A DNA stretch of 64,000 nt from Bacillus sp. B15-48 (GTDB taxonomy: Bacteria; Bacillota; Bacilli; Bacillales; Cytobacillaceae): contig NZ_WOFU01000007.1 of assembly GCF_016879755.1 (NCBI RefSeq), positions 124,001-188,000 of the forward strand, given 5' to 3'. Of the stretch, positions 53,095 through 63,214 are shown piece after piece. Every line of letters starts with the position of its first letter. Position 1 is the stretch's first letter. The notes beneath the pieces were generated by a model. It worked only from the letters and a program-made list of their open reading frames with translations. It ran no database searches and had not been told where the DNA came from. A program made the translations under genes and the position numbers.

Positions 53095-53290
53095 CAGATT
53101 CATTCTCAAAATATATATTCTCATTTGCAATTCGATTAATTGAAAATGAAAATCATTTGTTTTCTACTTTAATTTAGTAATAAAAGTTCAAAATCTTGTA
53201 TTATCATAGTATCATAATCTATTGGGAAAATAAATAATAATAATTTTAATTTTGTAATGATTATTGTTAATAATTCTCATTCTCAATTAG
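53095..53290 (-). promoter_or_regulatory. Fur/PerR-like A/T-rich sites upstream of pfeT
   Basis: Hexamers of the GAxAAT type cluster here. TGAAAATGAAAATCATTT (53141-53158) and, on the minus strand, TAATTGAGAATGAGAATTAT (53270-53289) resemble Fur-family boxes, which are built from overlapping GATAAT-like units; a third GAGAATGAAT-like site lies close to the start codon. PfeT homologues are controlled by PerR and Fur in B. subtilis, which agrees. The 560-bp gap otherwise contains only the gatB terminator. Confidence 0.45.
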
Positions 53291-53499
53291 ATTGATAAAT
53301 ATATACTTATCGTTAGTTAATCATATTTGTGTGTTTATCATATGTATGGGGATAGGAGATTGACGTTATTTAGAAGTTTTTTTAGTAATGGATTTTTTAC
53401 CAGTTGTTCATGCTGTCGAATCCCCCCCATTTTTCCGTTTCCCGGGAAATTTTTTGTCGAGGAAAAGCGAAAGTAAGGTGTTTTTGAAATTTATTTGCA

Positions 53500-53545
53500 C
53501 ACAAAAAAGGTTGGGATCAAAAGAAAATCCCAACCTTTTTGTTTT
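53500..53545 (-). terminator. Rho-independent terminator of gatCAB
   Basis: AAAAAAGGTTGGGAT and ATCCCAACCTTTTT form a long stem around a 9-base loop, with T-rich flanks. It lies about 100 bp after the gatB stop codon. Confidence 0.85.
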
Positions 53546-53642
53546 AATAGAAATATGCTCTTTGTAATATTAGTTAAACAAACAAAATAACATTCAATTT
53601 ATCACTTGAAACGGAAACTCAAGTGAAAATTACCGGCTTTTT

Positions 53643-55070
53643 TTATCTTCTATTCAATTCTTCTACAAGAAGCTTATTAACGAGAGGTGGATTAGCTTGT
53701 CCTTTCGTTGCTTTCATAATTTGACCAACAAAGAAGCCTTTTGACTTTTCATTTCCACCTTGATAATCAGCTAATGGTTTTGGATTAGCATCGATAATTT
53801 CATTGATGATTTTAGTCAATGCTCCTTCATCAGAAATCTGCACGAGGCCTTTTTCTTTTACGATTTCCTCGGCATCTCCACCGTTTTCAACCAACTCTTT
53901 AAAGACGGTCTTGGCAATTTTGGAAGAAATCGTCCCATTAGCGATCAGTTTAATCATCCCAGCCAAACCTTCAGGTGTTAACGAAATGTCATGAAGTTCT
54001 TTTCCCTCTGCATTCAAGTAACCAGAGACATCCCCCATCACCCAGTTTGAGGCCTGCTTCGCATCAGCTCCTGCCGTTACTACTGCTTCAAAGAAATCGG
54101 ACATTTCCTTTGTCATCGTAAGGACGTTTGCATCATATGCAGGCAGTCCAAGCTCTTCGATATACCGTTTTTTACGAGCATCTGGCAATTCAGGGATTTC
54201 TGCACGAATTCTTGCTTTCCATTCTTCGTCAATAAATAAATCAGGAAGATCTGGCTCTGGGAAATAACGATAATCCTCTGAACCCTCTTTCACACGCATT
54301 AACAGAGTCGCACCGGTAGCTTCATCAAAACGACGTGTTTCCTGCTGGATTTCCCCACCTGCCTGAAGGACTTCCGCTTGACGCTCCACCTCATACTCTA
54401 ATCCTTTACGGACGAAGTTAAAGGAATTGAGATTTTTCAACTCCGTTTTCGTGCCAAACTCTTTCTGGCCAACAGGACGAAGGGAAATGTTTGCATCACA
54501 TCGTAAAGAACCTTCTTCCATCTTACAATCCGAAACACCCGTATATTGGACAATTGACTTTAACTTTTCTAAAAAAGCATATGCTTCCTCAGGAGAGCGA
54601 ATATCCGGCTCGGAAACAATTTCAACAAGCGGTGTTCCTTGACGATTGTAATCAACTAAGGAATATCCTCTTCCATGTGTTAATTTCCCGGCATCTTCTT
54701 CCATATGGATTCTCGTAATCCCAATTTTCTTCTTTTCGCCATTAACTTCAATTTCCACCCAGCCGTGCTCGCCAATTGGTTTATCAAATTGAGAAATCTG
54801 ATATGCCTTAGGGTTATCAGGATAAAAATAATTCTTTCGATCAAATTTTGTTTCTGACGCTACTTCACAATTTAATGCAATACACGCTTTTATTGCATAA
54901 TCGACGGCTGTTTTGTTAACAACTGGCAGAACCCCAGGGTAACCAAGGTCAATGACGGTTGTATTTGCATTCGGTTCAGCACCAAAGTGGTTTGGGCTGC
55001 TTGAAAATATCTTTGATTCTGTTTTTAATTCAACATGGACTTCAAGTCCAATGACCGTTTCAAATTCCAT
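53643..55070 (-). CDS. gatB: Asp-tRNA(Asn)/Glu-tRNA(Gln) amidotransferase subunit B
   Basis: A 475-residue Gat[24 protein letters not shown] at the N-terminus, the [10 protein letters not shown] and [17 protein letters not shown] segments, [12 protein letters not shown], and [12 protein letters not shown], then the C-terminal YqeY-like helical domain that grips the tRNA. GatB binds the mischarged tRNA and contains the kinase site that activates the glutamyl or aspartyl group. Last gene of gatC-gatA-gatB, 13 bp after gatA. The AAGGGGTGAG ribosome site is clear. Confidence 0.97.
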   Translation of the reverse strand: MEFETVIGLEVHVELKTESKIFSSSPNHFGAEPNANTTVIDLGYPGVLPVVNKTAVDYAIKACIALNCEVASETKFDRKNYFYPDNPKAYQISQFDKPIGEHGWVEIEVNGEKKKIGITRIHMEEDAGKLTHGRGYSLVDYNRQGTPLVEIVSEPDIRSPEEAYAFLEKLKSIVQYTGVSDCKMEEGSLRCDANISLRPVGQKEFGTKTELKNLNSFNFVRKGLEYEVERQAEVLQAGGEIQQETRRFDEATGATLLMRVKEGSEDYRYFPEPDLPDLFIDEEWKARIRAEIPELPDARKKRYIEELGLPAYDANVLTMTKEMSDFFEAVVTAGADAKQASNWVMGDVSGYLNAEGKELHDISLTPEGLAGMIKLIANGTISSKIAKTVFKELVENGGDAEEIVKEKGLVQISDEGALTKIINEIIDANPKPLADYQGGNEKSKGFFVGQIMKATKGQANPPLVNKLLVEELNRR

Positions 55071-55083
55071 TGTTTCTCACCCC

Positions 55084-56541
55084 TTACAATTGTGGTTTCT
55101 GTTTATGGAACTCTGTTGCCTGTTCGAAGGCGTGCGCGACTCGATAGACAGAGCTTTCATCAAAATGGTTACCAATAATCTGCAAACCTAATGGCAGTCC
55201 CTTTTCGAATCCACAAGGAACCGAAATTCCAGGTACGCCTGCTAAGTTTACTGGAATCGTTAAAATGTCATTGACGTACATCGTCATAGGGTCAGCCAAG
55301 TTTTCACCAATCTTAAACGCTGGTGTAGGTGTAGTTGGTCCAATGATGACATCATAATTTTTGAAAACATCATCAAAATCCTTCTTGATAAGTGTACGGA
55401 CCTTTTGTGCTTTTTTATAATAAGCATCATAATAACCAGAACTTAAAGCAAATGTTCCTAGCATTATCCGGCGTTTAACCTCTTCCCCAAAACCTTCCGC
55501 ACGGGTTTTTTTGTACATATCCATTAGATTTTCAGCATCTGGTGTACGGTAACCGTAGCGAACACCATCAAACCGGGATAGATTTGCTGATGCTTCAGAA
55601 GAAGAAAGTAAATAATATGTAGCCAAAGCATACTTCGAATGTGGCAACGAGACTTCTTCCCATACTGCCCCTTGTTTCTCAAGTACCTTTAAGGCTTCAA
55701 AAACAGATTTTTTTACTTCTTCACTCACACCTTCACCTATGTATTCCTTTGGAACAGCAATTCTCATTCCTTTAATATCTCCAGTTAAGGCATTTACATA
55801 GTTCGGTATATTTATATTTGCAGAAGTTGAATCCATTGCATCGTAACCCGCGATTGTTTGTAAAAGGAAGGCATTATCTTCAACCGTCCTTGTAACTGGC
55901 CCAATTTGATCAAGCGAAGATGCGAATGCCACTAAGCCATAACGGGAAACGAGGCCGTATGTCGGTTTCATACCAACCACGCCACAGAAAGAGGCAGGCT
56001 GACGGATTGATCCTCCTGTATCAGAACCAAGTGAAAATAACACTTCTCCTGCAGCCACAGATGCAGCTGAACCACCTGATGATCCTCCTGGTACTGCATC
56101 TAAATTCCAAGGATTTTTTGTATCTTTATATCCTGAATTCTCCGTTGATGAACCCATCGCAAACTCGTCCATATTTAATTTTCCGATTGTAACCGTCCTT
56201 GCATTATGCAATTTCTCCATTACAGTCGCATCATAAATAGGATTAAAGTTTTCAAGAATTTTACTAGCGCAGGATGTCCTTAAATCTTTTGTAACGATAT
56301 TATCTTTAATACCGATTGGCATGCCGAAAAGCATCGCTTTTTCGTCTGCTTGCCCTACTTTTTCATCTAATTCTTTCGCTTTCGCACGTGCCCGTTCTTC
56401 ATCTAACGTTAAGAAAGCTTGGACCTTGTCCTCCACTTCATTGATTCGTTTAAACGATGTATCAACTAAGTCAGAGACCGTTATTTCTTTTTTATGTAAA
56501 AGCTCTTGAAGGTCTGAAACTTTATGATCGAATAAGCTCAT
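55084..56541 (-). CDS. gatA: Asp-tRNA(Asn)/Glu-tRNA(Gln) amidotransferase subunit A
   Basis: A 485-residue amidase-signature enzyme that frees ammonia from glutamine for tRNA-dependent amidation. The Ser-cisSer-Lys triad is visible: Lys in [10 protein letters not shown] (about residue 79), the cis-Ser in [15 protein letters not shown] and the nucleophile Ser in [16 protein letters not shown]. Length is typical. It lies 12 bp after gatC and 13 bp before gatB on the same strand. AGGAGGAG precedes the ATG. Confidence 0.97.
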   Translation of the reverse strand: MSLFDHKVSDLQELLHKKEITVSDLVDTSFKRINEVEDKVQAFLTLDEERARAKAKELDEKVGQADEKAMLFGMPIGIKDNIVTKDLRTSCASKILENFNPIYDATVMEKLHNARTVTIGKLNMDEFAMGSSTENSGYKDTKNPWNLDAVPGGSSGGSAASVAAGEVLFSLGSDTGGSIRQPASFCGVVGMKPTYGLVSRYGLVAFASSLDQIGPVTRTVEDNAFLLQTIAGYDAMDSTSANINIPNYVNALTGDIKGMRIAVPKEYIGEGVSEEVKKSVFEALKVLEKQGAVWEEVSLPHSKYALATYYLLSSSEASANLSRFDGVRYGYRTPDAENLMDMYKKTRAEGFGEEVKRRIMLGTFALSSGYYDAYYKKAQKVRTLIKKDFDDVFKNYDVIIGPTTPTPAFKIGENLADPMTMYVNDILTIPVNLAGVPGISVPCGFEKGLPLGLQIIGNHFDESSVYRVAHAFEQATEFHKQKPQL

Positions 56542-56553
56542 AACTCCTCCTCC

Positions 56554-56844
56554 TTACTCAATAATCGGTGGTACTTTGATTTGTCTGTCCTGATGATCAG
56601 GAGCATTTTTCAACACTTGGTCAATCTCTAGTCCTGGCTTCGCAACATCTTCACGCATGACATTCTTTATTTCGAGGACATGTGAAGTTGGCTCGATATT
56701 TTCAGTATCTAGTTCATTTAACTGTTCTGCATACGTAATAATTTTATCCAGTTGCTGAGTAAACTTATTGACTTCTTCCTCAGTAATTGCCAGCCTTGCC
56801 AAATGGGCAACATGTTTAACTTGTTCTGCCGATATTCTTGACAT
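56554..56844 (-). CDS. gatC: Asp-tRNA(Asn)/Glu-tRNA(Gln) amidotransferase subunit C
   Basis: A 96-residue Gat[23 protein letters not shown] at the N-terminus and [22 protein letters not shown] at the C-terminus, both diagnostic. It clamps GatA and GatB together. The start at 56844 follows GGAGGTGG; the open frame to 56910 adds 22 unconserved residues. First gene of gatCAB, which makes Gln-tRNA(Gln) in organisms lacking glutaminyl-tRNA synthetase. Confidence 0.95.
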   Translation of the reverse strand: MSRISAEQVKHVAHLARLAITEEEVNKFTQQLDKIITYAEQLNELDTENIEPTSHVLEIKNVMREDVAKPGLEIDQVLKNAPDHQDRQIKVPPIIE

Positions 56845-57063
56845 AAAAAGCCACCTCCTTGAAAAATACACAACATAGGCAATAATATTGATAATAGCAA
56901 ACTTTCTCACTCTAAAGCAATATACTCAGCAAGATAAAACGATTTTATCAAGTTCGATTGGTTAAAATAATAACAATTGGTGAACACAGGGGAGTGCTCT
57001 TCTGTTTTAAATAAAAAACTCTCGGCCTCTTAATAAAAAAATGACCGAGAATAATTTGGGTGA

Positions 57064-57513
57064 TCACCTTTTACGAAAGAGCGTCTTTACAAACGAGCCG
57101 AAACCTTTTCCCCCTGTTGACGTTTTAATCGGGAAATTTTTTTTCGCTTTCGCAAGTGTAATGTCCTCCTTATCAATCGCATAATCATAAGCTAAGACGA
57201 GTCCATATTCTGAGTCATGCTCCTTATTCGTAACAATCTTATAACCAACCGACTTCTCTTCCGCAAGTTGAATGTATTTTGATAAAGCAGGGTAATTCAT
57301 ATTTCCGTTTAAATAAAGTTTCGCTTCTTTGTTTTCCTCCAAGATTCGTTTGAATTCTAGTTCAATTGTATCCTGTCTAACTTGCGCCTTCGTAAGTGCT
57401 ACAACAACCCTTTCTCTTAATGATCCTAAAAAGCGTCGCCTTTCATCTGGCTTAATTTCCTTAGCTCCATGAATTCCTTGTTGTAAATATTCCTCAATAT
57501 TTTCCTTCACCAT
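57064..57513 (-). CDS. yueI: YueI family protein (DUF1694)
   Basis: A 149-residue protein with the DUF1694 layout: N-terminal GIHGAKEIKPDERRRFLGSLRERV, a Rossmann-like core with EAKLYLNGNMNYPALSKYI and GLVLAYDYAIDKEDI, and a short basic C-terminus. Function unknown. In B. subtilis yueI stands beside the nicotinamide salvage genes; here it lies between isocitrate lyase and gatC. TGGGGGTGA precedes the ATG. A weak, long-looped hairpin (TCTCGG/CCGAGA, 57009-57051) after it may terminate transcription. Confidence 0.85.
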   Translation of the reverse strand: MVKENIEEYLQQGIHGAKEIKPDERRRFLGSLRERVVVALTKAQVRQDTIELEFKRILEENKEAKLYLNGNMNYPALSKYIQLAEEKSVGYKIVTNKEHDSEYGLVLAYDYAIDKEDITLAKAKKNFPIKTSTGGKGFGSFVKTLFRKR

Positions 57514-57667
57514 TTAGTCACCCCCAATAAACCTTCTTTTAACAATGATTACATGCCAAAATTAAATATACTCTCACAGTATTTGCTTCTCTTTAACATC
57601 CTATGTTATTCACCCTATAATCCTACCTATATTTAACCACAAATAACAAATAACACACCTAATAATG

Positions 57668-57702
57668 CAAAAAAAACCTTCTCTCAGGACGAGAGAAGGT
57701 TC
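57668..57702 (-). terminator. Rho-independent terminator of aceA
   Basis: AACCTTCTCTC and GAGAGAAGGTT form a perfect 11-bp stem around AGGAC; the minus strand continues TTTTTTTTGC. It lies in the 285-bp gap between aceA and yueI, about 100 bp after the aceA stop. Confidence 0.88.
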
Positions 57703-57798
57703 AAATAGGAGATTTATAAGGTAAAAAAATTACAACCAGTAAAAAATGAATAACAAAACAAGCTTCAAACGAAATAACCTTAACAAATAATACTCAAT

Positions 57799-59082
57799 TT
57801 ATTTTGAAGTTGTGAACTGCTCTTCTTCCGTTGACCCTTTAAGTGCAGTCGTTGATGATGTACCACCAGTGATTGTGAGTGCAACTTGATCAAAATATCC
57901 AGTTCCGACTTCACGCTGATGTCTTGTAGCCGTATAACCGTGTTTTTCGCTATCAAACTCAGCTTCCTGAAGTTTTGAGTATGCAGCCATACCATGGTCT
58001 TTGTAACCACGAGCTAGTTCGAACATACCGTGATTTAGTGCGTGGAAACCAGCAAGTGTTACGAACTGGAACTTATAACCCATTTTCCCAAGTTCTCTTT
58101 GGAACTTCTCAATTGTCTCGTCATCTAATTTCTTCTTCCAGTTAAATGAAGGTGAACAGTTATAAGCAAGAAGCTTCCCAGGGAATTTTTCATGAATCGC
58201 CTCAGCAAAGCGACGTGCTTCTTCAAGATTAGGTTCAGAAGTTTCACACCAAATCATATCTGCATATGGAGCATATGCTAACCCGCGGGAAATCGCTTGA
58301 TCAAGACCTGCGTTTGTCCGGAAGAATCCTTCTGGAGTACGCTCCCCAGTGATGAATGGTTCATCGTACGGATCCACATCACTCGTAATTAAATCAGCCG
58401 CATTGGCATCTGTACGAGCAACAACTAGTGTCGGAGTTCCCATGACATCAGCAGCAAGTCTTGCTGCAATTAGGTTTCGTACAGCTGTTTGAGTTGGAAG
58501 CAATACTTTTCCGCCAAGATGCCCACATTTCTTTTCAGAAGAAAGCTGGTCTTCAAAATGAACCCCTGCGGCTCCTGCTTCAATCATGCCCTTCATTAAT
58601 TCAAACACGTTTAACTGTCCGCCAAACCCTGCTTCTGCATCGGCAACGATTGGAGCAAACCAGTCAATCGAATCGTCCCCTTCTGAATGGGTGATTTGGT
58701 CTGCGCGTTGCAGCGCCTGATTAATTCGTTTTACAACAGATGGAACGCTGTTTGCTGGATACAAGCTTTGGTCAGGGTACATTTGACCCGAAAGGTTCGC
58801 GTCGGCAGCCACTTGCCAACCACTTAAGTAAATTGCCTTTAGTCCTGCTCTAACTTGTTGAACAGCCTGGTTTCCAGTTAACGCTCCTAAGGCGTTAATA
58901 AAGTCTTCTTTATTGACAAGTTTCCATAGCTTTTCTGCACCCCGGCGTGCGAGTGTATATTCAATGTCAATAGAGCCACGTAGTTTGATGACTTCTTCTG
59001 CTGTATAAGGTCTTTCAATTCCCTTCCAACGCGAATCCATTTCCCAGTTTTCTTGTAATTGCTTTACTCTTGCATCTGTCAT
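57799..59082 (-). CDS. aceA: Isocitrate lyase
   Basis: A 427-residue isocitrate lyase, the glyoxylate-shunt enzyme that splits isocitrate to succinate and glyoxylate. The catalytic loop is [11 protein letters not shown] (Cys186) and metal-binding segments include [17 protein letters not shown] and [17 protein letters not shown] is the substrate-binding loop near the C-terminus. No malate synthase is in the window. It lies upstream of yueI and downstream of pyc, each with its own terminator. AGGAGG precedes the ATG. Its presence implies growth on acetate or fatty acids. Confidence 0.96.
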   Translation of the reverse strand: MTDARVKQLQENWEMDSRWKGIERPYTAEEVIKLRGSIDIEYTLARRGAEKLWKLVNKEDFINALGALTGNQAVQQVRAGLKAIYLSGWQVAADANLSGQMYPDQSLYPANSVPSVVKRINQALQRADQITHSEGDDSIDWFAPIVADAEAGFGGQLNVFELMKGMIEAGAAGVHFEDQLSSEKKCGHLGGKVLLPTQTAVRNLIAARLAADVMGTPTLVVARTDANAADLITSDVDPYDEPFITGERTPEGFFRTNAGLDQAISRGLAYAPYADMIWCETSEPNLEEARRFAEAIHEKFPGKLLAYNCSPSFNWKKKLDDETIEKFQRELGKMGYKFQFVTLAGFHALNHGMFELARGYKDHGMAAYSKLQEAEFDSEKHGYTATRHQREVGTGYFDQVALTITGGTSSTTALKGSTEEEQFTTSK

Positions 59083-59447
59083 TTAAATTCCTCCTAACAA
59101 TATATAAGTCTAGTAAAATTTTCAAAAGCAAATCCCCTTGATGAGAAGATACTTTTATAGCTTGCACCGGTTGTTGTAATACAGTTGACTAAGTTGATAA
59201 TTGTATTATATAACAGAGAGAATATATTGCAACTGTTTTTACTAAATTTTTTGAATATTTTTTCGACAATAATTTGCTCACAGGAAAAAAATACATACGA
59301 TATGACTAGACTTGATGTTTAACATCTACGAAAATATATCCTTGAACTCTCACGATGAAGTAAATCAATTTAAAAAGCGATGTACAAATCAATAAAAACG
59401 TGCAGGAATCCTGCACGTTTTTTCTATTGATTATTTGTTTCCTTCAC
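59083..59447. other. 365-bp intergenic region between pyc and aceA
   Basis: It contains the pyc terminator at its right end and presumably the aceA promoter on the left. It is A/T-rich; no gene, riboswitch or clear operator was recognised. Confidence 0.5.
59394..59423 (-). terminator. Rho-independent terminator of pyc
   Basis: AAAAACGTGCAGGA and TCCTGCACGTTTTTT form a nearly perfect hairpin with T- and A-runs on both sides, 25 bp after the pyc stop codon. Confidence 0.9.
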
Positions 59448-62400
59448 TTACTTTTCTAATTCAATTAATAAATCGCCTGGTTCGATTGAAGCTCCATTTT
59501 GGACGACAATTTCCTTTACAATACCTGTGAACGGGGCTTGAATCGTCGTTTCCATTTTCATGGCTTCTGTAATGATTAAATGATCCCCTTGGGTAACTTT
59601 CTCCCCTTTTTCAACAAGAACTTTTATAACCGTTCCTGGCATCGTTGCTGCTAAATGACTTTCATTTTTCTGATCTGCTTTTATTTTCGCAGCAACGGTT
59701 GATTTGATGCTTTCATCCTTAATAATCACTTCACGCTGCTGACCATTTAGTTCAAAATAAACAACTCGGTTCCCATCTGCCTGAGGCTCACCAACTGAAA
59801 TGAGCTTAACAATCAACGTTTTCCCTGTTTCAATTTCAACCTCGATTTCTTCCCCTAGTTTCATTCCATATAAGAATGTAGGTGTATCAAGCATAGAAAT
59901 ATCCCCAAATTGCTCATACGTTCTAATATAGTCAAGGAAGACTTTTGGATATAAAGCATAAGCAACGACTTCATGTGAAGTAACTTGACGACCAAGATCT
60001 TTATAAAGTTCATCACGAAGCGCTGTGAAATCCACATCCTCCATCAATTCACCTGGACGAACAGTGATTGGTTCTTTTCCTTTTAAAATCACTTTTTGCA
60101 ACTCTTCTGGGAAGCCTCCAGATGGTTGACCTAGATAACCTTCAAACATTTCAATTACTGAATCAGGGAAATCAATTTTATCTCCTTTTTCAAGGACATC
60201 TTCCTCTGATAAATCATTTTGCACCATAAATAAAGCCATATCGCCAACCACTTTGGATGATGGTGTCACTTTAACAATATCGCCGAACATTAAATTCACA
60301 CGACGATACATATCTTTTACTTCTTCCCAGCGCTCGCCAAGGCCTACCGCTTTCGCTTGTTGTTGAAGATTGCTATACTGACCTCCAGGCATTTCATGCT
60401 TATATATTTCTGTGTGTGGTGCGTTCATTCCGCTTTCAAAGTCTTGATAGTATTTCCGTACACCTTCCCAATACTTCGATACTTCTTCGAACGACTCTAT
60501 TTCCACAGATGGTTCCCTTTCAGTCCCTTTAAGAGCATAACAAAGAGTATTTGCACTTGGCTGCGAGGTTAAACCAGACATGGCACTGACAGCGACATCA
60601 ACGATATCAACGCCAGCCTCAATGGCCTTTGCGTAGGTGTAGACTCCATTGCCACTTGTATCATGGGTATGAAGGTGGATCGGAATTGAAACAGTGTCCT
60701 TCAATTCTGAAATCAAGCGATAAGCTGCTTCCGGTTTTAACAACCCAGCCATATCCTTAATACCTAGAAGATGTGCACCTTGATTTTCTAATTCTTTTGC
60801 CATGTCTTTATAATACTGAATATTATATTTAGTACGAATCGGGTCATCGATATCTCCTGTATAACAAATCGATGCTTCCGCAACCTTTCCTGTTTGTCGT
60901 ACAGCATCAATGGCTACTTCCATTCCTTGTATCCAGTTTAAACTGTCAAAGATGCGGAATACATCGATCCCAGCATCGGCAGATTTGTTTACAAATTCGC
61001 GAATGACATTATCAGGGTAGTTTTTATATCCTACTGCATTGGAGGCGCGCAGCAGCATTTGGAATAACACATTAGGAACTTGTTCTCTTAAAGTGATAAG
61101 TCTCTTCCATGGATCTTCCTTTAAGAATCGATAGGATACATCAAAAGTAGCTCCGCCCCACATTTCAAGTGAAAAAAGGTTAGGTAACAGCTTGGCCGTT
61201 GGTTCAGCTATTTGTGATAAATCATTCGTTCGTACCCGAGTAGCCAGCAAAGACTGATGGGCATCACGGAAGGTCGTGTCCGTTAATAATACTTCTTTTC
61301 TGGATTTTACCCACTCTGACAAACCAACTGCGCCTACTTCTTCCAAAATTTGTTTCGTACCAGACGGGACACATTCAATTGAATCAACATTAGGAATGTA
61401 CAGCGGGTCAAATGTCGTTTTTGGCTTATTGCCTATTCCCGGAAAACCGTTGATTGTCACGTTTCCAATATAATTTAGCATTTTTGTTCCGCGATCTTTT
61501 CTTACTGGGAAGATAAATAACCCCGGCGTATTGTCAATAAAGGATGTATCATAATCACCATTAATAAAGTTCTCATGTTGCATGACATTTTCTAAGAAGT
61601 GAATATTCGTTTTTATTCCGCGAATACGGAATTCCTTTAAGTTTCGCAGCATCTTAGACGCCGCTTGCTCAAATGTCAACGCATGTGTCGACACTTTTAC
61701 GAGTAGGGAATCGTAAAACGGGGTGATGACAGAACCTTGGTATGCATTTCCTGCATCCAATCTCACGCCAAAACCACCACCAGATCGGTATACTGATATT
61801 TTTCCTGTATCCGGCATAAAATCATTAAGCGGATCTTCAGTTGTTACACGTGATTGAATGGCATAGCCATGAACATAAATATCTTCCTGCTTCGGAAGCC
61901 CAACTTTTTCTTCATGTAAAGAATAACCTTCGGCAATTAATATTTGGGACTGAACAATATCGACACCTGTGACCATCTCTGTAATCGTATGCTCAACTTG
62001 CACACGCGGGTTCACTTCAATAAAGAAAAATTCACCGCCAGATACGAGAAACTCTACTGTACCTGCGTTTAAGTAATCGACGTTTTTCATTAATTTGACT
62101 GCTGCTTCACATATTGCTTCACGTAATTCGGTCGAAAGGGATACACTAGGTGCAACTTCAACTACTTTTTGATGACGACGTTGAACAGAGCAATCGCGCT
62201 CATATAAATGAATGATATTTCCTTGGTGGTCACCAAGTATTTGAACTTCAATATGTTTTGGATTTTGAACTAACTTTTCAACATATACTTCATCGTTTCC
62301 GAAAGCAGCTTTTGCTTCTGACTTTGCACGGTCATAGGCTTCCTTTATCTCTTCCATTCGATTGACAATTCGCATTCCGCGGCCTCCGCCACCGAGTGAA

Positions 62401-62897
62401 GCTTTGATGATGATTGGAAAACCATGTTGTTCACCAAAGGATACGACCTCGTCCAAATTTGATACTGGACCGTCTGTACCAGGAATAACAGGAATATCAG
62501 CCAGCATCGCTTGTGTTCTCGCCTTTACTTTATCGCCAAACATATCGAGATGTACCGATTTAGGGCCGATGAAAATAATTCCTTCTTCTTCACATCTTTT
62601 CGCAAACTCAATATTTTCTGACAGGAAACCATAACCCGGATGAATCGCATCGACATCTGCCTGTTTAGCGACGCGGATAATATCTTCAATATCAAGATAG
62701 GCATCGATTGGCTTTTTTCCTTCACCAACGCGATAAGCTTCATCTGCCTTATACCGGTGGAGAGATCCAGAATCTTCCTGAGAATAAATCGCTACCGTGC
62801 GAATGTGCAACTCTGTACAAGCCCTGAAAACACGAATAGCAATTTCACCTCTATTTGCGACTAACACTTTGTTTATTCGATTTATTGAGTTACTCAT
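59448..62897 (-). CDS. pyc: Pyruvate carboxylase
   Basis: A 1149-residue single-chain pyruvate carboxylase that makes oxaloacetate from pyruvate and bicarbonate. Domains in order: biotin carboxylase (1-460, with KASLGGGGRGMRIV and FIEVNPRVQVEHTITEMVTG), carboxyltransferase (about 530-830, LLTDTTFRDAHQSLLATR with the metal-binding HLHTHDTSGN), the PC tetramerisation and conserved domain, and a biotin carrier domain at the end with biotin Lys1114 in EAMKMETT. Length and order are standard. With isocitrate lyase next to it, the locus is anaplerotic in character. GGAAGGCGGG precedes the ATG. Confidence 0.97.
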   Translation of the reverse strand: MSNSINRINKVLVANRGEIAIRVFRACTELHIRTVAIYSQEDSGSLHRYKADEAYRVGEGKKPIDAYLDIEDIIRVAKQADVDAIHPGYGFLSENIEFAKRCEEEGIIFIGPKSVHLDMFGDKVKARTQAMLADIPVIPGTDGPVSNLDEVVSFGEQHGFPIIIKASLGGGGRGMRIVNRMEEIKEAYDRAKSEAKAAFGNDEVYVEKLVQNPKHIEVQILGDHQGNIIHLYERDCSVQRRHQKVVEVAPSVSLSTELREAICEAAVKLMKNVDYLNAGTVEFLVSGGEFFFIEVNPRVQVEHTITEMVTGVDIVQSQILIAEGYSLHEEKVGLPKQEDIYVHGYAIQSRVTTEDPLNDFMPDTGKISVYRSGGGFGVRLDAGNAYQGSVITPFYDSLLVKVSTHALTFEQAASKMLRNLKEFRIRGIKTNIHFLENVMQHENFINGDYDTSFIDNTPGLFIFPVRKDRGTKMLNYIGNVTINGFPGIGNKPKTTFDPLYIPNVDSIECVPSGTKQILEEVGAVGLSEWVKSRKEVLLTDTTFRDAHQSLLATRVRTNDLSQIAEPTAKLLPNLFSLEMWGGATFDVSYRFLKEDPWKRLITLREQVPNVLFQMLLRASNAVGYKNYPDNVIREFVNKSADAGIDVFRIFDSLNWIQGMEVAIDAVRQTGKVAEASICYTGDIDDPIRTKYNIQYYKDMAKELENQGAHLLGIKDMAGLLKPEAAYRLISELKDTVSIPIHLHTHDTSGNGVYTYAKAIEAGVDIVDVAVSAMSGLTSQPSANTLCYALKGTEREPSVEIESFEEVSKYWEGVRKYYQDFESGMNAPHTEIYKHEMPGGQYSNLQQQAKAVGLGERWEEVKDMYRRVNLMFGDIVKVTPSSKVVGDMALFMVQNDLSEEDVLEKGDKIDFPDSVIEMFEGYLGQPSGGFPEELQKVILKGKEPITVRPGELMEDVDFTALRDELYKDLGRQVTSHEVVAYALYPKVFLDYIRTYEQFGDISMLDTPTFLYGMKLGEEIEVEIETGKTLIVKLISVGEPQADGNRVVYFELNGQQREVIIKDESIKSTVAAKIKADQKNESHLAATMPGTVIKVLVEKGEKVTQGDHLIITEAMKMETTIQAPFTGIVKEIVVQNGASIEPGDLLIELEK

Positions 62898-63214
62898 CTT
62901 ATCCCGCCTTCCAAAATAATTGGTATCAATCTATCGTTATGTCGTTAGTATGACATAGATTGTCACTTAAAATAATCGTAACATTGTTATGGTTGTGTTG
63001 ACCTTTTAAAGATAATTACTCCTATTATATTTTACAGAGGTCAACCATTCAATATATTATTAACTTTCAGATTAGTGATTGAGCTGTTTTCTTCTTAAAG
63101 TTTTCATTTTTTCCTATTAAAACAACCATTTTTATTCTCAATACGAGAATGATTAAACCAGATTCAATCTGTTTTTTATATACAAAAGAAGAGCCAAAGC
63201 TAGGCTCTTGGTGA
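62898..63214. other. 317-bp intergenic region upstream of pyc
   Basis: It holds the camS terminator (63183-63210) and, presumably, the pyc promoter. A short inverted repeat TATGTC/GACATA lies at about 62939-62958, near the pyc start. No gene was seen. Confidence 0.45.
63183..63210 (-). terminator. Rho-independent terminator of camS
   Basis: AAGAGCC and GGCTCTT pair around AAAGCTA; the minus strand continues CTTTTGTATATAAAAAA. It lies just after the camS stop codon. Confidence 0.7.
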
